A stretch of 46,886 nucleotides of DNA from Pseudomonadota bacterium (GTDB lineage: Bacteria; Pseudomonadota; Alphaproteobacteria; Rhizobiales; Xanthobacteraceae). Made by a program: the position numbers and the translations under genes. Shown here piece by piece: positions 17,198 to 24,734 of the stretch (position 1 is its first letter; the number at the start of each line of letters is the position of its first letter). The notes beneath the pieces were generated by a model that was given only the letters and a program-made list of their open reading frames with translations, searched no databases and was not told where the DNA came from. Location of the stretch: contig JAEWJH010000122.1 of NCBI GenBank assembly GCA_023386635.1, forward strand, positions 1 through 46,886, given 5' to 3'.

Positions 17198-17503
17198 TCA
17201 GTTGAGTTCCGACCCGGCGATCTCGTTGAGCAGCTTCAGCCGCTCGTCGGCGGACATGCGCCCATAGCCAGCGGCCTTGTCCGCGAACGCGACCAGGCGT
17301 CGATGCGCCTCGTCGGTGACGTCGAGGGTCAGCGGATTCTCTTCGAAGGAATCGACAAAGCGGCCGACCAGCATCCCGAGCAGGTAGTACAGCGCATATT
17401 GGTCGCGGTGCTGCGCGCCCATCTCAAGGGCACGTTGCTGGAACGTCTTATACGTCCGCAAACCCTTGTGTTGCGACTTCAGCCATTGCGCCAATTCTTC
17501 CAC
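17198..17503 (-). CDS. Small hypothetical protein divergent from pyrK
   Basis: The 101-residue protein starts at GTG 17503, with CGGAGA six bases upstream. It reads MEELAQWLKSQHKGLRTYKTFQQRALEMG in two lines of charged helix, then QYALYYLLGMLVGRFVDSFEENPL and DEAHRRLVAFADKAAGYGRMSADERLKLLNEIAGSELN. I do not recognise the family. It is soluble, helical and without Cys. A terminator lies 40 bases after its stop. It shares its upstream region, including the XRE operator, with pyrK, so it may belong to the same regulon. Confidence 0.7.
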   Translation of the reverse strand: MEELAQWLKSQHKGLRTYKTFQQRALEMGAQHRDQYALYYLLGMLVGRFVDSFEENPLTLDVTDEAHRRLVAFADKAAGYGRMSADERLKLLNEIAGSELN

Positions 17504-17638
17504 GTCGATTCTCCGATTTTCGCCCACAGTGTCAGTAAAATGAAGAAACGACCAGTCTACGGCCTGCACGCGAATAAAAAAAGAGATTTCTTGTGAAAAG
17601 TGAGCCAGTTTGCCCCATTTTCGTGTTTCTTGCGCGTG

Positions 17639-17652
17639 TCTCAAAAATGAGA
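17639..17652. promoter_or_regulatory. Candidate XRE operator upstream of pyrK
   Basis: TCTCAAAAATGAGA has perfect TCTCA/TGAGA arms with a 4-base AAAA centre. It lies about 50 bases before the pyrK start and is the third copy of the element seen at 15757 and 16735. Confidence 0.75.
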
Positions 17653-17701
17653 TAACCTCGGTTCTTTCCGCTGTTGCGAGTTCCCGATGGGAGAGAACGC
17701 C

Positions 17702-18553
17702 GTGCTGAGTCCGACCCGTGCGCCATCGACGGCTCCCCAGTCCGACGCGCCGTTCGACGTCGCCGATACGCAGGCGCTGGTCGTGTCCAACACCGCGGTG
17801 AACAGCGACTATTTCCACATGGTGCTGGAGGCTGACGGGCTTGCCGCGAAGGCGCGCGCCGGCCAGTTCTTCAACATCGCCTGCCCGGCGACCGGCAACG
17901 ATCTGCCCTATCTGCGCCGGCCGATGAGCGTCTATCGCGCCGCGCCGGCCAAGGGTCAGGTCGAGTTTCTCTACAAGGTGACGGGCGCCGGTACGCGCGG
18001 TCTTGCGACCGTGCGTGCGGGCGACAGCGTCGCGATCCTCGGTCCGCTCGGCAACGGCTTCACGCTCGATCCGCACTGGAAGAACATCGTCGTGCTCGGC
18101 CGTGGCGTCGGCCTCGCCACGCTCGCGCCGCTCGCCGAACTCGCCGCCGAGAGGGGCGTCGGCGTCACCGCGATCCTCAGCGCCCGTTCGCGCGCGCTGG
18201 TGATGTCGGTGGAGCGCTTCCAGAAATGCGGCGAAGCGGTCGAGGTCGTGACCGACGAGGACGGATCGAGCGAGCCGGCGGCGGTCGAGAAGCTGCTCGA
18301 ACACCTGATCGCGCAGGGCAAGGCCGATGCGTTCTTCACCTGCGGCTCCAACCGGCTGATGCTGCTGATGAAGCGCGTCGGCGAAAAGCACGGCATCCCC
18401 GGCGAAGTCGCCATGGAGCAGCAGATGGCCTGCGGCCTTGGCATGTGTTTCTGCTGCGTGCGCTCGTTCGCCACGCCGGACGGCGATACCGAGCAGCGCC
18501 GCGTCTGTGTCGAAGGCCCTGTGTTCGCGTTGCAGGAGGCGCTCTCATGGTAG
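17702..18553 (+). CDS. pyrK: Dihydroorotate dehydrogenase electron-transfer subunit PyrK-like
   Basis: The product is 283 residues from GTG 17702, chosen over ATG 17687 because GGGAGAG sits seven bases before it. It has the PyrK layout: an FAD-binding beta-barrel with RRPMSVY (residues 72-78), an NAD-binding domain, and a C-terminal [2Fe-2S] site with Cys 244, 249, 252 and 269 (CGLGMCFCC..C). PyrK passes electrons between the PyrD flavin and NAD. Such NAD-linked class 1B enzymes can run toward orotate or, in orotate-degrading anaerobes, toward dihydroorotate. Its stop overlaps the pyrD start (ATGGTAG). Proteobacteria usually carry quinone-linked PyrD, so this copy is notable. Confidence 0.9.
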   Translation: MLSPTRAPSTAPQSDAPFDVADTQALVVSNTAVNSDYFHMVLEADGLAAKARAGQFFNIACPATGNDLPYLRRPMSVYRAAPAKGQVEFLYKVTGAGTRGLATVRAGDSVAILGPLGNGFTLDPHWKNIVVLGRGVGLATLAPLAELAAERGVGVTAILSARSRALVMSVERFQKCGEAVEVVTDEDGSSEPAAVEKLLEHLIAQGKADAFFTCGSNRLMLLMKRVGEKHGIPGEVAMEQQMACGLGMCFCCVRSFATPDGDTEQRRVCVEGPVFALQEALSW

Positions 18554-19485
18554 ATTTGCGCGTCAAGATCGGCCGGCTGACGCTGGCGAATCCGGTGATG
18601 CCGGCATCCGGCACCTTCTCCGAAGGCCTCGCCCGCGTGTTCTCGTTCGATCATCTCGGCGCGGTGGTCACCAAGACCATCACCGCCGAGCTGCGCGGCG
18701 GCAATCCGACGCCGCGCGTCTGCGAGGTCGGGCAGGGCATGCTCAATTCCATCGGCATTCCCAGCAAGGGCGTGGCGAATTTCATCGACAAGATCATGCC
18801 GGAATACGAGCGGTTTTCCGCGCCGCTGGTGGTCAGCGTCTCGGCGCCGACGGTCGAACTGTTCGGCGACATCGTGCGCCAGCTCGACATTCCCGGCGTC
18901 GCCGCGATCGAGGCCAACATCTCGTGCCCGAATATCGAGGAAGACGGCAAGGCCTTTGCCATGCGCTCGCGCTCGACCAGCGCGGTGGTGAAGGAATTGC
19001 GCGGCGCGACCAGGCTGCCGCTGTGGGTGAAGCTGACGCCGAACACTGCCGACGTGGCGGCGGTGGCGCTCGCGGCGCAGGATGAGGGTGCCGACGCGCT
19101 GGTCGTCGCCAACACCATCCTCGCCATGTCGATCGACACCGAGACCTTCAAGCCGCGGCTCGGCAACATTCTCGGCGGTTATTCCGGCCCGGCGATCAAG
19201 CCGATCGCGCTGCGCATGACCTATCAATGTGCCAAGGCGGTCAGCATCCCGGTGATCGGCTGCGGCGGCATCGCCTCGACCGAGGATGCGGTGGAATTCC
19301 TGCTCGCCGGCGCGACCGCGGTGCAGGTCGGCACCGCCACTTTCGTCAAACCGAATACGATGCTGGAGGTCGTCGACGGGCTCGAAGCGTTCTGTCAGCG
19401 CAAGGGCATCGCCAAGGTGAGCGATCTGATCGGCGCGGTGCGCGACACCGACATGAATGTGGACAAGCTGGAGGCGTTGCCGTGA
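18547..19485 (+). CDS. pyrD: Dihydroorotate dehydrogenase, class 1B catalytic subunit
   Basis: This 312-residue FMN TIM-barrel protein has no N-terminal membrane helix, as expected for class 1 and unlike class 2. It contains PVMPASGTFSEGLARVF, the active-site loop NISCPN with catalytic Cys 127 (class 1B uses Cys where class 2 uses Ser), VKLTPNTADV and IPVIGCGGIASTEDAVEFLLAGA for FMN phosphate binding. It overlaps pyrK by 7 bases and the next gene by 4 (GTGA), so all are translationally coupled. It interconverts dihydroorotate and orotate with PyrK. A dihydropyrimidine dehydrogenase is less likely because the loop reads SCPNIE rather than SCPHGM. Confidence 0.92.
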   Translation: MVDLRVKIGRLTLANPVMPASGTFSEGLARVFSFDHLGAVVTKTITAELRGGNPTPRVCEVGQGMLNSIGIPSKGVANFIDKIMPEYERFSAPLVVSVSAPTVELFGDIVRQLDIPGVAAIEANISCPNIEEDGKAFAMRSRSTSAVVKELRGATRLPLWVKLTPNTADVAAVALAAQDEGADALVVANTILAMSIDTETFKPRLGNILGGYSGPAIKPIALRMTYQCAKAVSIPVIGCGGIASTEDAVEFLLAGATAVQVGTATFVKPNTMLEVVDGLEAFCQRKGIAKVSDLIGAVRDTDMNVDKLEALP

Positions 19486-20774
19486 ACGCGCCCGCCGCCC
19501 TGCACGAGGGGATCGACGCGCGGCAATGGCGCGAACTCGCCGAGCGTCTGTTCGAGGAGCTGCGCACCCGCTCGACCGACGATCCCGGCGTCACCCGCGA
19601 ATGCTACGCCGACGGCGAGAACGCCGCGATCGCGCTGCTGCGCGAGACGGCGGCCGAATATGGCCTCGTCTGTACCGAGGATCGCGCCGCCAATTTCACC
19701 GTTTCGCTGCCTGACGACGATCTCTCGAAGCCCGGCATCATCCTCGGTTCGCACGTCGATTCCGTGCCGCACGGCGGCAATTTCGACGGCGGCGCCGGCG
19801 TCATCGCCGGCTTGCTCTGCCTGATCCGTTTGCGCGCCGAGCGGCGCACGCCGGTACCGCCGGTGCGGCTGCTCGCCTTGCGCGGCGAGGAAAGCGCCTA
19901 TTACGGCCGCGCCAATATGGGCTCGCGCGCGCTGTTCGGCCTGCTGACGCCGGCCGATCTCGACGCCAAGCGCCAGTCCGGCGGGCGCACCTTGCGCGAG
20001 GCGATGGCCTCGGTCGGCGCCGATGTCGACGCCATCGAGCAACGCCAAGTGCTGCTGTCGCCGGATGCCGTGTCGTCTTATCTGGAACTGCACATCGAGC
20101 AGGGCCCGGTGATGGTGGCGCGCGAATTGCCGACGGCGATCGTCACCGGCATTCGCGGCAATCTGCGGCATCGCCGTGTCGCCTGCCGCGGCGAGGCGGG
20201 CCATTCCGGCACGGTGCCGCGCTGGCTGCGGCGCGACGCGGTGTTCGCGGTCTCCGATCTGATCATGCGGCTCGACGAGCACTGGAACCGGCTCCTGGAA
20301 CGCGGCATCGACCTCGTGGTCACGGCCGGCGTGTTCGGCACCGACGGCACCCAGCACGCCATCGCCCGCATTCCCGGCGAGGTCTTTTTTTCGTTCGAGG
20401 TGCGCAGCCAGAGCTACGATACGCTTGAAGGGTTCTACGAGCTGTTCCGTTCCGAATGCCGCGCGGTGTCGGATCTGCGTCGGGTCAAATTCGAATTCGA
20501 CGACCGCATCTACACCGAGCCGGCGCGGATGGACGAGGGCATCATCGCCCGCCTCAAGACATATTCGGAGAAGCTCGGCTATCCGACCGAGCTGATCCCG
20601 AGCGGTGCCGGCCACGATGCCGCGGTGTTCGCCAATGCCGGCGTGCCGTCCGGTATGATTTTTGTGCGCAACCGCAACGGATCGCACAATCCCGACGAGG
20701 CGATGGCGATCGACGATTTCATGCGCGGCGTCGAACTGATGTATGCTTACGCATCCACAGGTACGCCGAGCTGA
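19482..20774 (+). CDS. M20-family Zn-dependent amidohydrolase (hydantoinase/carbamoylase type)
   Basis: The 430-residue protein belongs to the N-carbamoyl-amino-acid hydrolase/beta-ureidopropionase/allantoate amidohydrolase group. Metal-site motifs are GSHVDSVPHGGNFDGGAGV (His 91, Asp 102), LRGEES (Glu 136 and 137) and LELHIEQGPV (His 204); GEAGHSGTVP and SGAGHDAAVFANAGVP follow in the dimerisation and second catalytic parts. It starts at GTG inside the pyrD stop and ends inside the pyrC start (TGATG). Between pyrD and pyrC the obvious substrate is N-carbamoyl-L-aspartate, split to aspartate, CO2 and ammonia (ureidosuccinase), but carbamoyl-beta-alanine or another ureido acid is possible. Confidence 0.88.
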   Translation: MNAPAALHEGIDARQWRELAERLFEELRTRSTDDPGVTRECYADGENAAIALLRETAAEYGLVCTEDRAANFTVSLPDDDLSKPGIILGSHVDSVPHGGNFDGGAGVIAGLLCLIRLRAERRTPVPPVRLLALRGEESAYYGRANMGSRALFGLLTPADLDAKRQSGGRTLREAMASVGADVDAIEQRQVLLSPDAVSSYLELHIEQGPVMVARELPTAIVTGIRGNLRHRRVACRGEAGHSGTVPRWLRRDAVFAVSDLIMRLDEHWNRLLERGIDLVVTAGVFGTDGTQHAIARIPGEVFFSFEVRSQSYDTLEGFYELFRSECRAVSDLRRVKFEFDDRIYTEPARMDEGIIARLKTYSEKLGYPTELIPSGAGHDAAVFANAGVPSGMIFVRNRNGSHNPDEAMAIDDFMRGVELMYAYASTGTPS

Positions 20775-21814
20775 TGACCCCCCAGACGACTCTCACGATC
20801 CGCCGCCCCGACGACTGGCATGTGCACTTCCGCGACGGCGATGTGCTGAAATCGGTGGTGAATTTCACCGCCGCGCATTTCGGCCGCGCCATCGTCATGC
20901 CGAACCTGGTGCCGCCGGTGACCACGGCGAAGCAGGCGGCGGCTTATCGCGAGCGTATCCTCGCGGCGGTGGACGGGCATCGCTTCACGCCGTTGATGAC
21001 CTGCTATCTCACCGACGACACCGACAAGACCGACCTGATCGCCGGTTTTCGCGACGGCATCTTCACCGCGGTGAAGCTCTACCCGGCGCATGCCACCACC
21101 AATTCGGCGGCCGGCGTCACCAGCCTCGATAAAGTGCGCCCGGTGCTTGAGGCCATGGCCGAGGCCGGTATGCGGCTCCTGATCCACGGGGAACTGCCGA
21201 AGCCGGAGATCGACGTGTTCGACCGGGAAAAGGCGTTCATCGACGCGATCCTGCTGCCGCTCCTCGACAAGGTGCCGGCGCTGAAGATCGTCATGGAACA
21301 CGTCACCACCCTGCACGGGGTCGCGGTGGTGCGGGCGCATCGCTCGCGGCTCGGCGCGACCATCACGCCGCAGCATCTCCTGTTCAACCGCAACGCCATC
21401 TTCAACGGCGGGCTGCGGCCGCACATGTATTGTCTGCCGGTGCTCAAGCGCGAGGAACATCGCCTGGCGCTGCGGGAAGCGGCGACCAGCGGCGATCCGG
21501 GGTTCTTCCTCGGCACCGATTCCGCCCCGCATCTGCGTCATTTGAAGGAAGCGGCCTGCGGCTGCGCCGGCGTGTTCAATGCGCCGGCGGCGCTGGCCGC
21601 CTATCTCAAGGTGTTCGAGGAGGAGGGGGCGCTGGACAAGTTCGAGGCTTTCGCCTCCCTGAACGGCCCGGCGTTCTACGGCCTGCCCCCGAACGAGGAC
21701 CGCGTGACCCTGCACAAGCGGCCGCAATTCGTCTGCGACGGGGTTCCGGTCGAGAAAATGGGGGAAATCCATCCCCTGTTCGGTGGCGATCAGGTTGACT
21801 GGTCAATGGCTTAG
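20774..21814 (+). CDS. pyrC: Dihydroorotase
   Basis: This 346-residue dihydroorotase is of the short E. coli type. The zinc ligands are visible: DDWHVHFRD (His 16, His 18), the carboxylated Lys 101 in VKLYPAHATTNS, His 138 (LLIHGE), His 176 (MEHVTT) and catalytic Asp 249 (GTDSAPH). It interconverts carbamoyl-aspartate and dihydroorotate and works in either direction depending on pH and supply. Its start overlaps the amidohydrolase stop. It could be the housekeeping pyrimidine enzyme or part of a breakdown route; the operon alone does not decide. Confidence 0.95.
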   Translation: MTPQTTLTIRRPDDWHVHFRDGDVLKSVVNFTAAHFGRAIVMPNLVPPVTTAKQAAAYRERILAAVDGHRFTPLMTCYLTDDTDKTDLIAGFRDGIFTAVKLYPAHATTNSAAGVTSLDKVRPVLEAMAEAGMRLLIHGELPKPEIDVFDREKAFIDAILLPLLDKVPALKIVMEHVTTLHGVAVVRAHRSRLGATITPQHLLFNRNAIFNGGLRPHMYCLPVLKREEHRLALREAATSGDPGFFLGTDSAPHLRHLKEAACGCAGVFNAPAALAAYLKVFEEEGALDKFEAFASLNGPAFYGLPPNEDRVTLHKRPQFVCDGVPVEKMGEIHPLFGGDQVDWSMA

Positions 21815-21936
21815 AGCCATAAAGATTTGATCGCTGGACAAGACAACAGTTTTTCTGCGGGCAAGGTCAGCCTAGCAGCGATCTGGCGCGCAGAGTACTC
21901 CGCCGGTTTCACCGTCCGGTCTCAGAAGGGGAACTC

Positions 21937-22665
21937 ATGAGTAATTTTTCATCCTCGCCGGCTGACAAGAAAGCCATTGCGCGCCAGACCGCAAAAATGA
22001 TGCTGGAGATCAAGGCGATTCACTTCAATGCTGAATCGCCTTTTTTCTTTACCTCCGGCTGGGCGAGCCCTGTCTACGTCGACTGCCGCAAGATCATCTC
22101 CTATCCGCGGCTGCGCTCGGGGCTGATGGACTTCTCCTCCTCGGTGATCCTGTCGGAGATCGGCTACGAGTCGATCGACAACATCGCCGGCGGTGAGACC
22201 GCGGGCATCCCGTTCGCCGCCTGGATCGCCGACAAGCTGATGCTGCCGATGCAGTATATCCGCAAGAAGGCCAAGGGCTTCGGCCGCAACGCGCAGATCG
22301 AGGGCGATCTGCTCGAAGGCGCGCGCACGCTGCTGGTGGAAGACCTCGCGACCGACGGGCGCAGCAAGGTCAATTTCTGCAACGCGCTGCGCAAGGCAGG
22401 CGCGCAGGTCGATCACTGCTTCGTGCTGTTCTATTACGACATCTTCCCGGAAAGTCAGGGCCACCTGCGCGACCTGAATGTGAAGCTGCATCATCTGGCG
22501 ACGTGGTGGGACGTCCTCGAAGTCGCGGAAGAGAGCGGACATTTCGATCGCGGCATGCTGCGCGAGGTGCGCTCTTTCCTCAATCAGCCGGCCCAGTGGT
22601 CGTCCGCGCACGGCGGTATTGCCGACTTCGACGGCGGCCCGAAGCAGGAAGGCGCGGCGGCGTAA
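21937..22665 (+). CDS. pyrE: Orotate phosphoribosyltransferase
   Basis: The 242-residue protein begins at ATG 21937 behind AAGGGGAA. It has SPFFFTSGWASPVYVDCRKIISYP near the N-terminus, DNIAGGETAGIPFAAWIAD, and the PRPP-binding loop LLVEDLATDGRSKVNFCNALRKAGA. It converts orotate plus PRPP to OMP in the cytoplasm. It follows pyrC after a 122-base gap, larger than the other gaps in the operon, so it may have its own promoter as well. Its presence means orotate made or imported here can enter UMP synthesis. A strong terminator follows. Confidence 0.95.
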   Translation: MSNFSSSPADKKAIARQTAKMMLEIKAIHFNAESPFFFTSGWASPVYVDCRKIISYPRLRSGLMDFSSSVILSEIGYESIDNIAGGETAGIPFAAWIADKLMLPMQYIRKKAKGFGRNAQIEGDLLEGARTLLVEDLATDGRSKVNFCNALRKAGAQVDHCFVLFYYDIFPESQGHLRDLNVKLHHLATWWDVLEVAEESGHFDRGMLREVRSFLNQPAQWSSAHGGIADFDGGPKQEGAAA

Positions 22666-22690
22666 ATTTCGGCCGCACGATCGTCATAAG

Positions 22691-22721
22691 AAAAACCCTC
22701 CGGCATGCCGGAGGGTTTTTT
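22691..22721. terminator. Rho-independent terminator after pyrE (bidirectional)
   Basis: A perfect stem CCCTCCGGCATGCCGGAGGG (22696-22715) is flanked by A5 and T6. It can stop the pyr operon from the left and the FAD-hydroxylase transcript from the right. Confidence 0.9.
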
Positions 22722-22725
22722 ATTG

Positions 22726-22772
22726 GAGCGTTTTCCAGCGAAGCGTGTCCCGGTTCGCGTAAAGAAAACGCG
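22726..22772. repeat. Dispersed palindromic intergenic repeat
   Basis: Outer arms GCGTTTTC (22728-22735) and GAAAACGC (22764-22771) enclose CAGCGAAGCGTGTCCCGG and TTCGCGTAAA. I recognise the type as a common short repeat of Bradyrhizobium-like and Rhizobium-like genomes. It lies just after the terminator between two convergent units. Confidence 0.6.
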
Positions 22773-22779
22773 ACCTAAT

Positions 22780-23910
22780 TCACTCGCGATGATGCTGCCG
22801 GTACGCCGCCATGAAACGCGGCGCCATGCGCGCGACCTTTTCCGGCGATACGCGCCCGGAACGGGTGATGTAGGACATCGCAAAATCGTAGGGCGCGAGC
22901 GGCATCTTGTCGGGGAACGTCTCGTACCAGCCGGCGCTGGCGTTCGCCGCGTCGACGAGCAGTTCGAGGATCGGCCGGCGCTCCGCTTCGTAGCCGGCAA
23001 GCGCTGCCGGAACGTCGCGCGGCGAAGCGGCCAGCGCACGGGCCAGCGCGATCGCATCTTCCAGCGCGAGGCGGGTGCCGGAGCCGATCGAGAAATGCGC
23101 GGTGTGGAGCGCGTCACCGAGGATCACGGTGTTGCCGCGCGACCAGCGCTCGTTATGGATCACCGGAAACTGCCGCCAGATCGAGCGGTTTGAAATGAGG
23201 GGATGCCCGTCGAGCGTGTCCGCGAATACCTCTTCCAGCGCGGCCTTGAGCGCCGCCTCATCGAGTGTGGCGAGACCGCTCTTGGCGAAGGTCGCTGCGT
23301 CGGTTTCGATGATGAACGTGCTCATCGTGTCGGAATAGCGATAGTGATGCGCGTTGAAATATCCGAGGCGGTGCTTGACGAAGGTTTGCGTCAGCGTCTC
23401 GAACCGCTTGGTGGTCCCGAACCAGACGAAGCGGTTGGACAGATAGCGAATTGTGGTGCCGAACGCGGTCTCGTCTGCCCGGCGCACCAGCGAATTGACG
23501 CCATCGGCGCCGACGATCACGTCCGCGCCGGCGAGTTCATCGAGCGATTGGACCGTGTGGCCGTAGCGGATATCGACGCCGAGCCGCAGCGCCTCGCGCT
23601 GCAGGATCTGCAGCAGATGCAGCCGGCCGACGGCAGTGAAGCCGACACCGTCGATGGCAACGCTCTCGCCGCCATGATTGATGGTGATGTCTTGCCAGCG
23701 CTCGAGGTCCGGCGTGATCGCCGCGTGGATCGCCGGATCGTCCTCCTTGAGGAATTCCAGCGCGCTGTCGGAGAACACGACGCCGAAGCCGAAGGTCGAG
23801 TCCGCGGCGTTCTGCTCGTGGACGGTCAACGCTGTCGTGATGCCGCTGCGCTTGAGCAGGATCGCGAGATACAGACCGGCCGGTCCTGCGCCGAGGATAT
23901 TCACTTTCAT
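22780..23910 (-). CDS. FAD-dependent aromatic-CoA hydroxylase (salicylyl-CoA/aminobenzoyl-CoA hydroxylase-like)
   Basis: The 376-residue flavoprotein has an N-terminal GAGPAGLYLA FAD motif, then FGFGVVFSDSALEFL, VGRLHLLQIL, NRFVWFGTTKRFETLT, VILGDALHTAHFSIGSGT, LALEDAIALARAL and NASAGWYETF. These match the hydroxylase domain of salicylyl-CoA 5-hydroxylase and of anthraniloyl-CoA monooxygenase/reductase. The old-yellow-enzyme-like C-terminal half of the latter is missing, so this is the stand-alone form. It should add a hydroxyl to an ortho-substituted benzoyl-CoA, perhaps salicylyl-CoA to gentisyl-CoA. Its ATG overlaps the stop of the TetR gene (ATGA). A benzoate-CoA ligase is encoded 3 kb away. 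Confidence 0.82.
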   Translation of the reverse strand: MKVNILGAGPAGLYLAILLKRSGITTALTVHEQNAADSTFGFGVVFSDSALEFLKEDDPAIHAAITPDLERWQDITINHGGESVAIDGVGFTAVGRLHLLQILQREALRLGVDIRYGHTVQSLDELAGADVIVGADGVNSLVRRADETAFGTTIRYLSNRFVWFGTTKRFETLTQTFVKHRLGYFNAHHYRYSDTMSTFIIETDAATFAKSGLATLDEAALKAALEEVFADTLDGHPLISNRSIWRQFPVIHNERWSRGNTVILGDALHTAHFSIGSGTRLALEDAIALARALAASPRDVPAALAGYEAERRPILELLVDAANASAGWYETFPDKMPLAPYDFAMSYITRSGRVSPEKVARMAPRFMAAYRQHHRE

Positions 23911-24608
23911 CGTGATGCTTCTCGATCTGTGTCTCTTGGCCGTTTCGGCAGGAACAGGGCTTCGGCGATCCTGCGCCGCCGGCTGAACGCCGCGGGGCCG
24001 TCCTCGCTGAACGCGGTGCGTCCGCCGATGATGAACGCCATTTGCGCGATCGCATAGTCCTGCGCGGTGTCGGCGTCAAAGCCGGCATCGCGATAGAGCC
24101 GGGCGAGGAATCGGGCGCGCGCCTCGTCCACCTCCTGCACCACCTGGGCGACGGCGGGGTCGCGTCGCGCCCAGTCGCGCAAGGTCAACTCGAACGGGCC
24201 GCCCGGCACGTCGGGCCGCGGTGCGATGGCGATCCGCAGCAGCTTGCGCATCCGCTCCACCGGATCGCCGGGATGCGCGATGATCAGCGCCTCGATCTCC
24301 TGGGTCATCAGCGCGTGCCAGTGGTCGAGCACCGCCGCCAGCAGATCCTCGCGACTCTTGAAGTGCCAGTAGAAGCTGCCCTTGGTCACGTTGAGATCGT
24401 CGGCGAGTTCGTCGACGCGCAGCGCCGCGACGCTGTCGCCGGCAAGCTTCTGGATCGCACCCTCGATCCAGGCCTTGCGGGTCAGCCGCCCTTGCGGATC
24501 GTCTGTCGCGGTTGGGCGCACCGCCCGCGCGGTGGCGCGGGATCGGGACGCGGCGCGCGCGCGTTTGCCGGTGGTCTGGCGCGTGCGAACCGCAGATTTT
24601 GCCGCCAT
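23907..24608 (-). CDS. TetR-family transcriptional regulator
   Basis: This 233-residue regulator has an unusual basic N-terminal tail of about 40 residues (KRARAASRSRATARAVRP). A TetR helix-turn-helix follows (RKAWIEGAIQKLAGDSVAALRVDELADDLNVTKGSFYWHFKSREDLLAAVL), then a helical ligand domain. ATG 24608 is used, with AGGCGG just before it. It is co-transcribed with the FAD hydroxylase (ATGA overlap) and divergent from a crotonase gene. A 30-base perfect palindrome in the gap is its likely operator. The ligand may be an aromatic acyl-CoA, judging by the neighbours only. Confidence 0.9.
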   Translation of the reverse strand: MAAKSAVRTRQTTGKRARAASRSRATARAVRPTATDDPQGRLTRKAWIEGAIQKLAGDSVAALRVDELADDLNVTKGSFYWHFKSREDLLAAVLDHWHALMTQEIEALIIAHPGDPVERMRKLLRIAIAPRPDVPGGPFELTLRDWARRDPAVAQVVQEVDEARARFLARLYRDAGFDADTAQDYAIAQMAFIIGGRTAFSEDGPAAFSRRRRIAEALFLPKRPRDTDREASR

Positions 24609-24647
24609 GATCGCCGCCTGTGATTTGCCTCGAAAGCTAAACGCAAT

Positions 24648-24677
24648 TTGACAAGCGGCGGATGTTTTGTCCATACT
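24648..24677 (+). promoter_or_regulatory. Crotonase promoter overlapping the TetR operator
   Basis: TTGACA (24648-24653) and CATACT (24672-24677) are 18 bases apart. The -10 lies inside the left arm of the palindrome at 24665-24694, so a bound TetR would block it. Confidence 0.55.
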
Positions 24678-24694
24678 TTCAAGTATGGACAAAA
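24665..24694. promoter_or_regulatory. 30-base perfect palindrome, candidate TetR operator
   Basis: TTTTGTCCATACTT and AAGTATGGACAAAA are exact reverse complements with a 2-base TC centre. The position between divergent tetR and the crotonase gene, and the symmetry, are typical of TetR binding sites. Confidence 0.85.
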
Positions 24695-24734
24695 GCCGCA
24701 CCACGAGGGTGCGCGCCGGCAGGGAGATCGTCAG

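Noticed and set aside
18547..19485. Reading the pyrD-like gene as a dihydropyrimidine dehydrogenase (PreA)
   Set aside because: The active loop is NISCPNIE rather than SCPHGM, PreA proteins carry a C-terminal ferredoxin domain that is missing here, and pyrK is adjacent.
21815..21936. A possible attenuator leader before pyrE
   Set aside because: No leader peptide with a terminator hairpin and T-run could be made out in the 122 bases.
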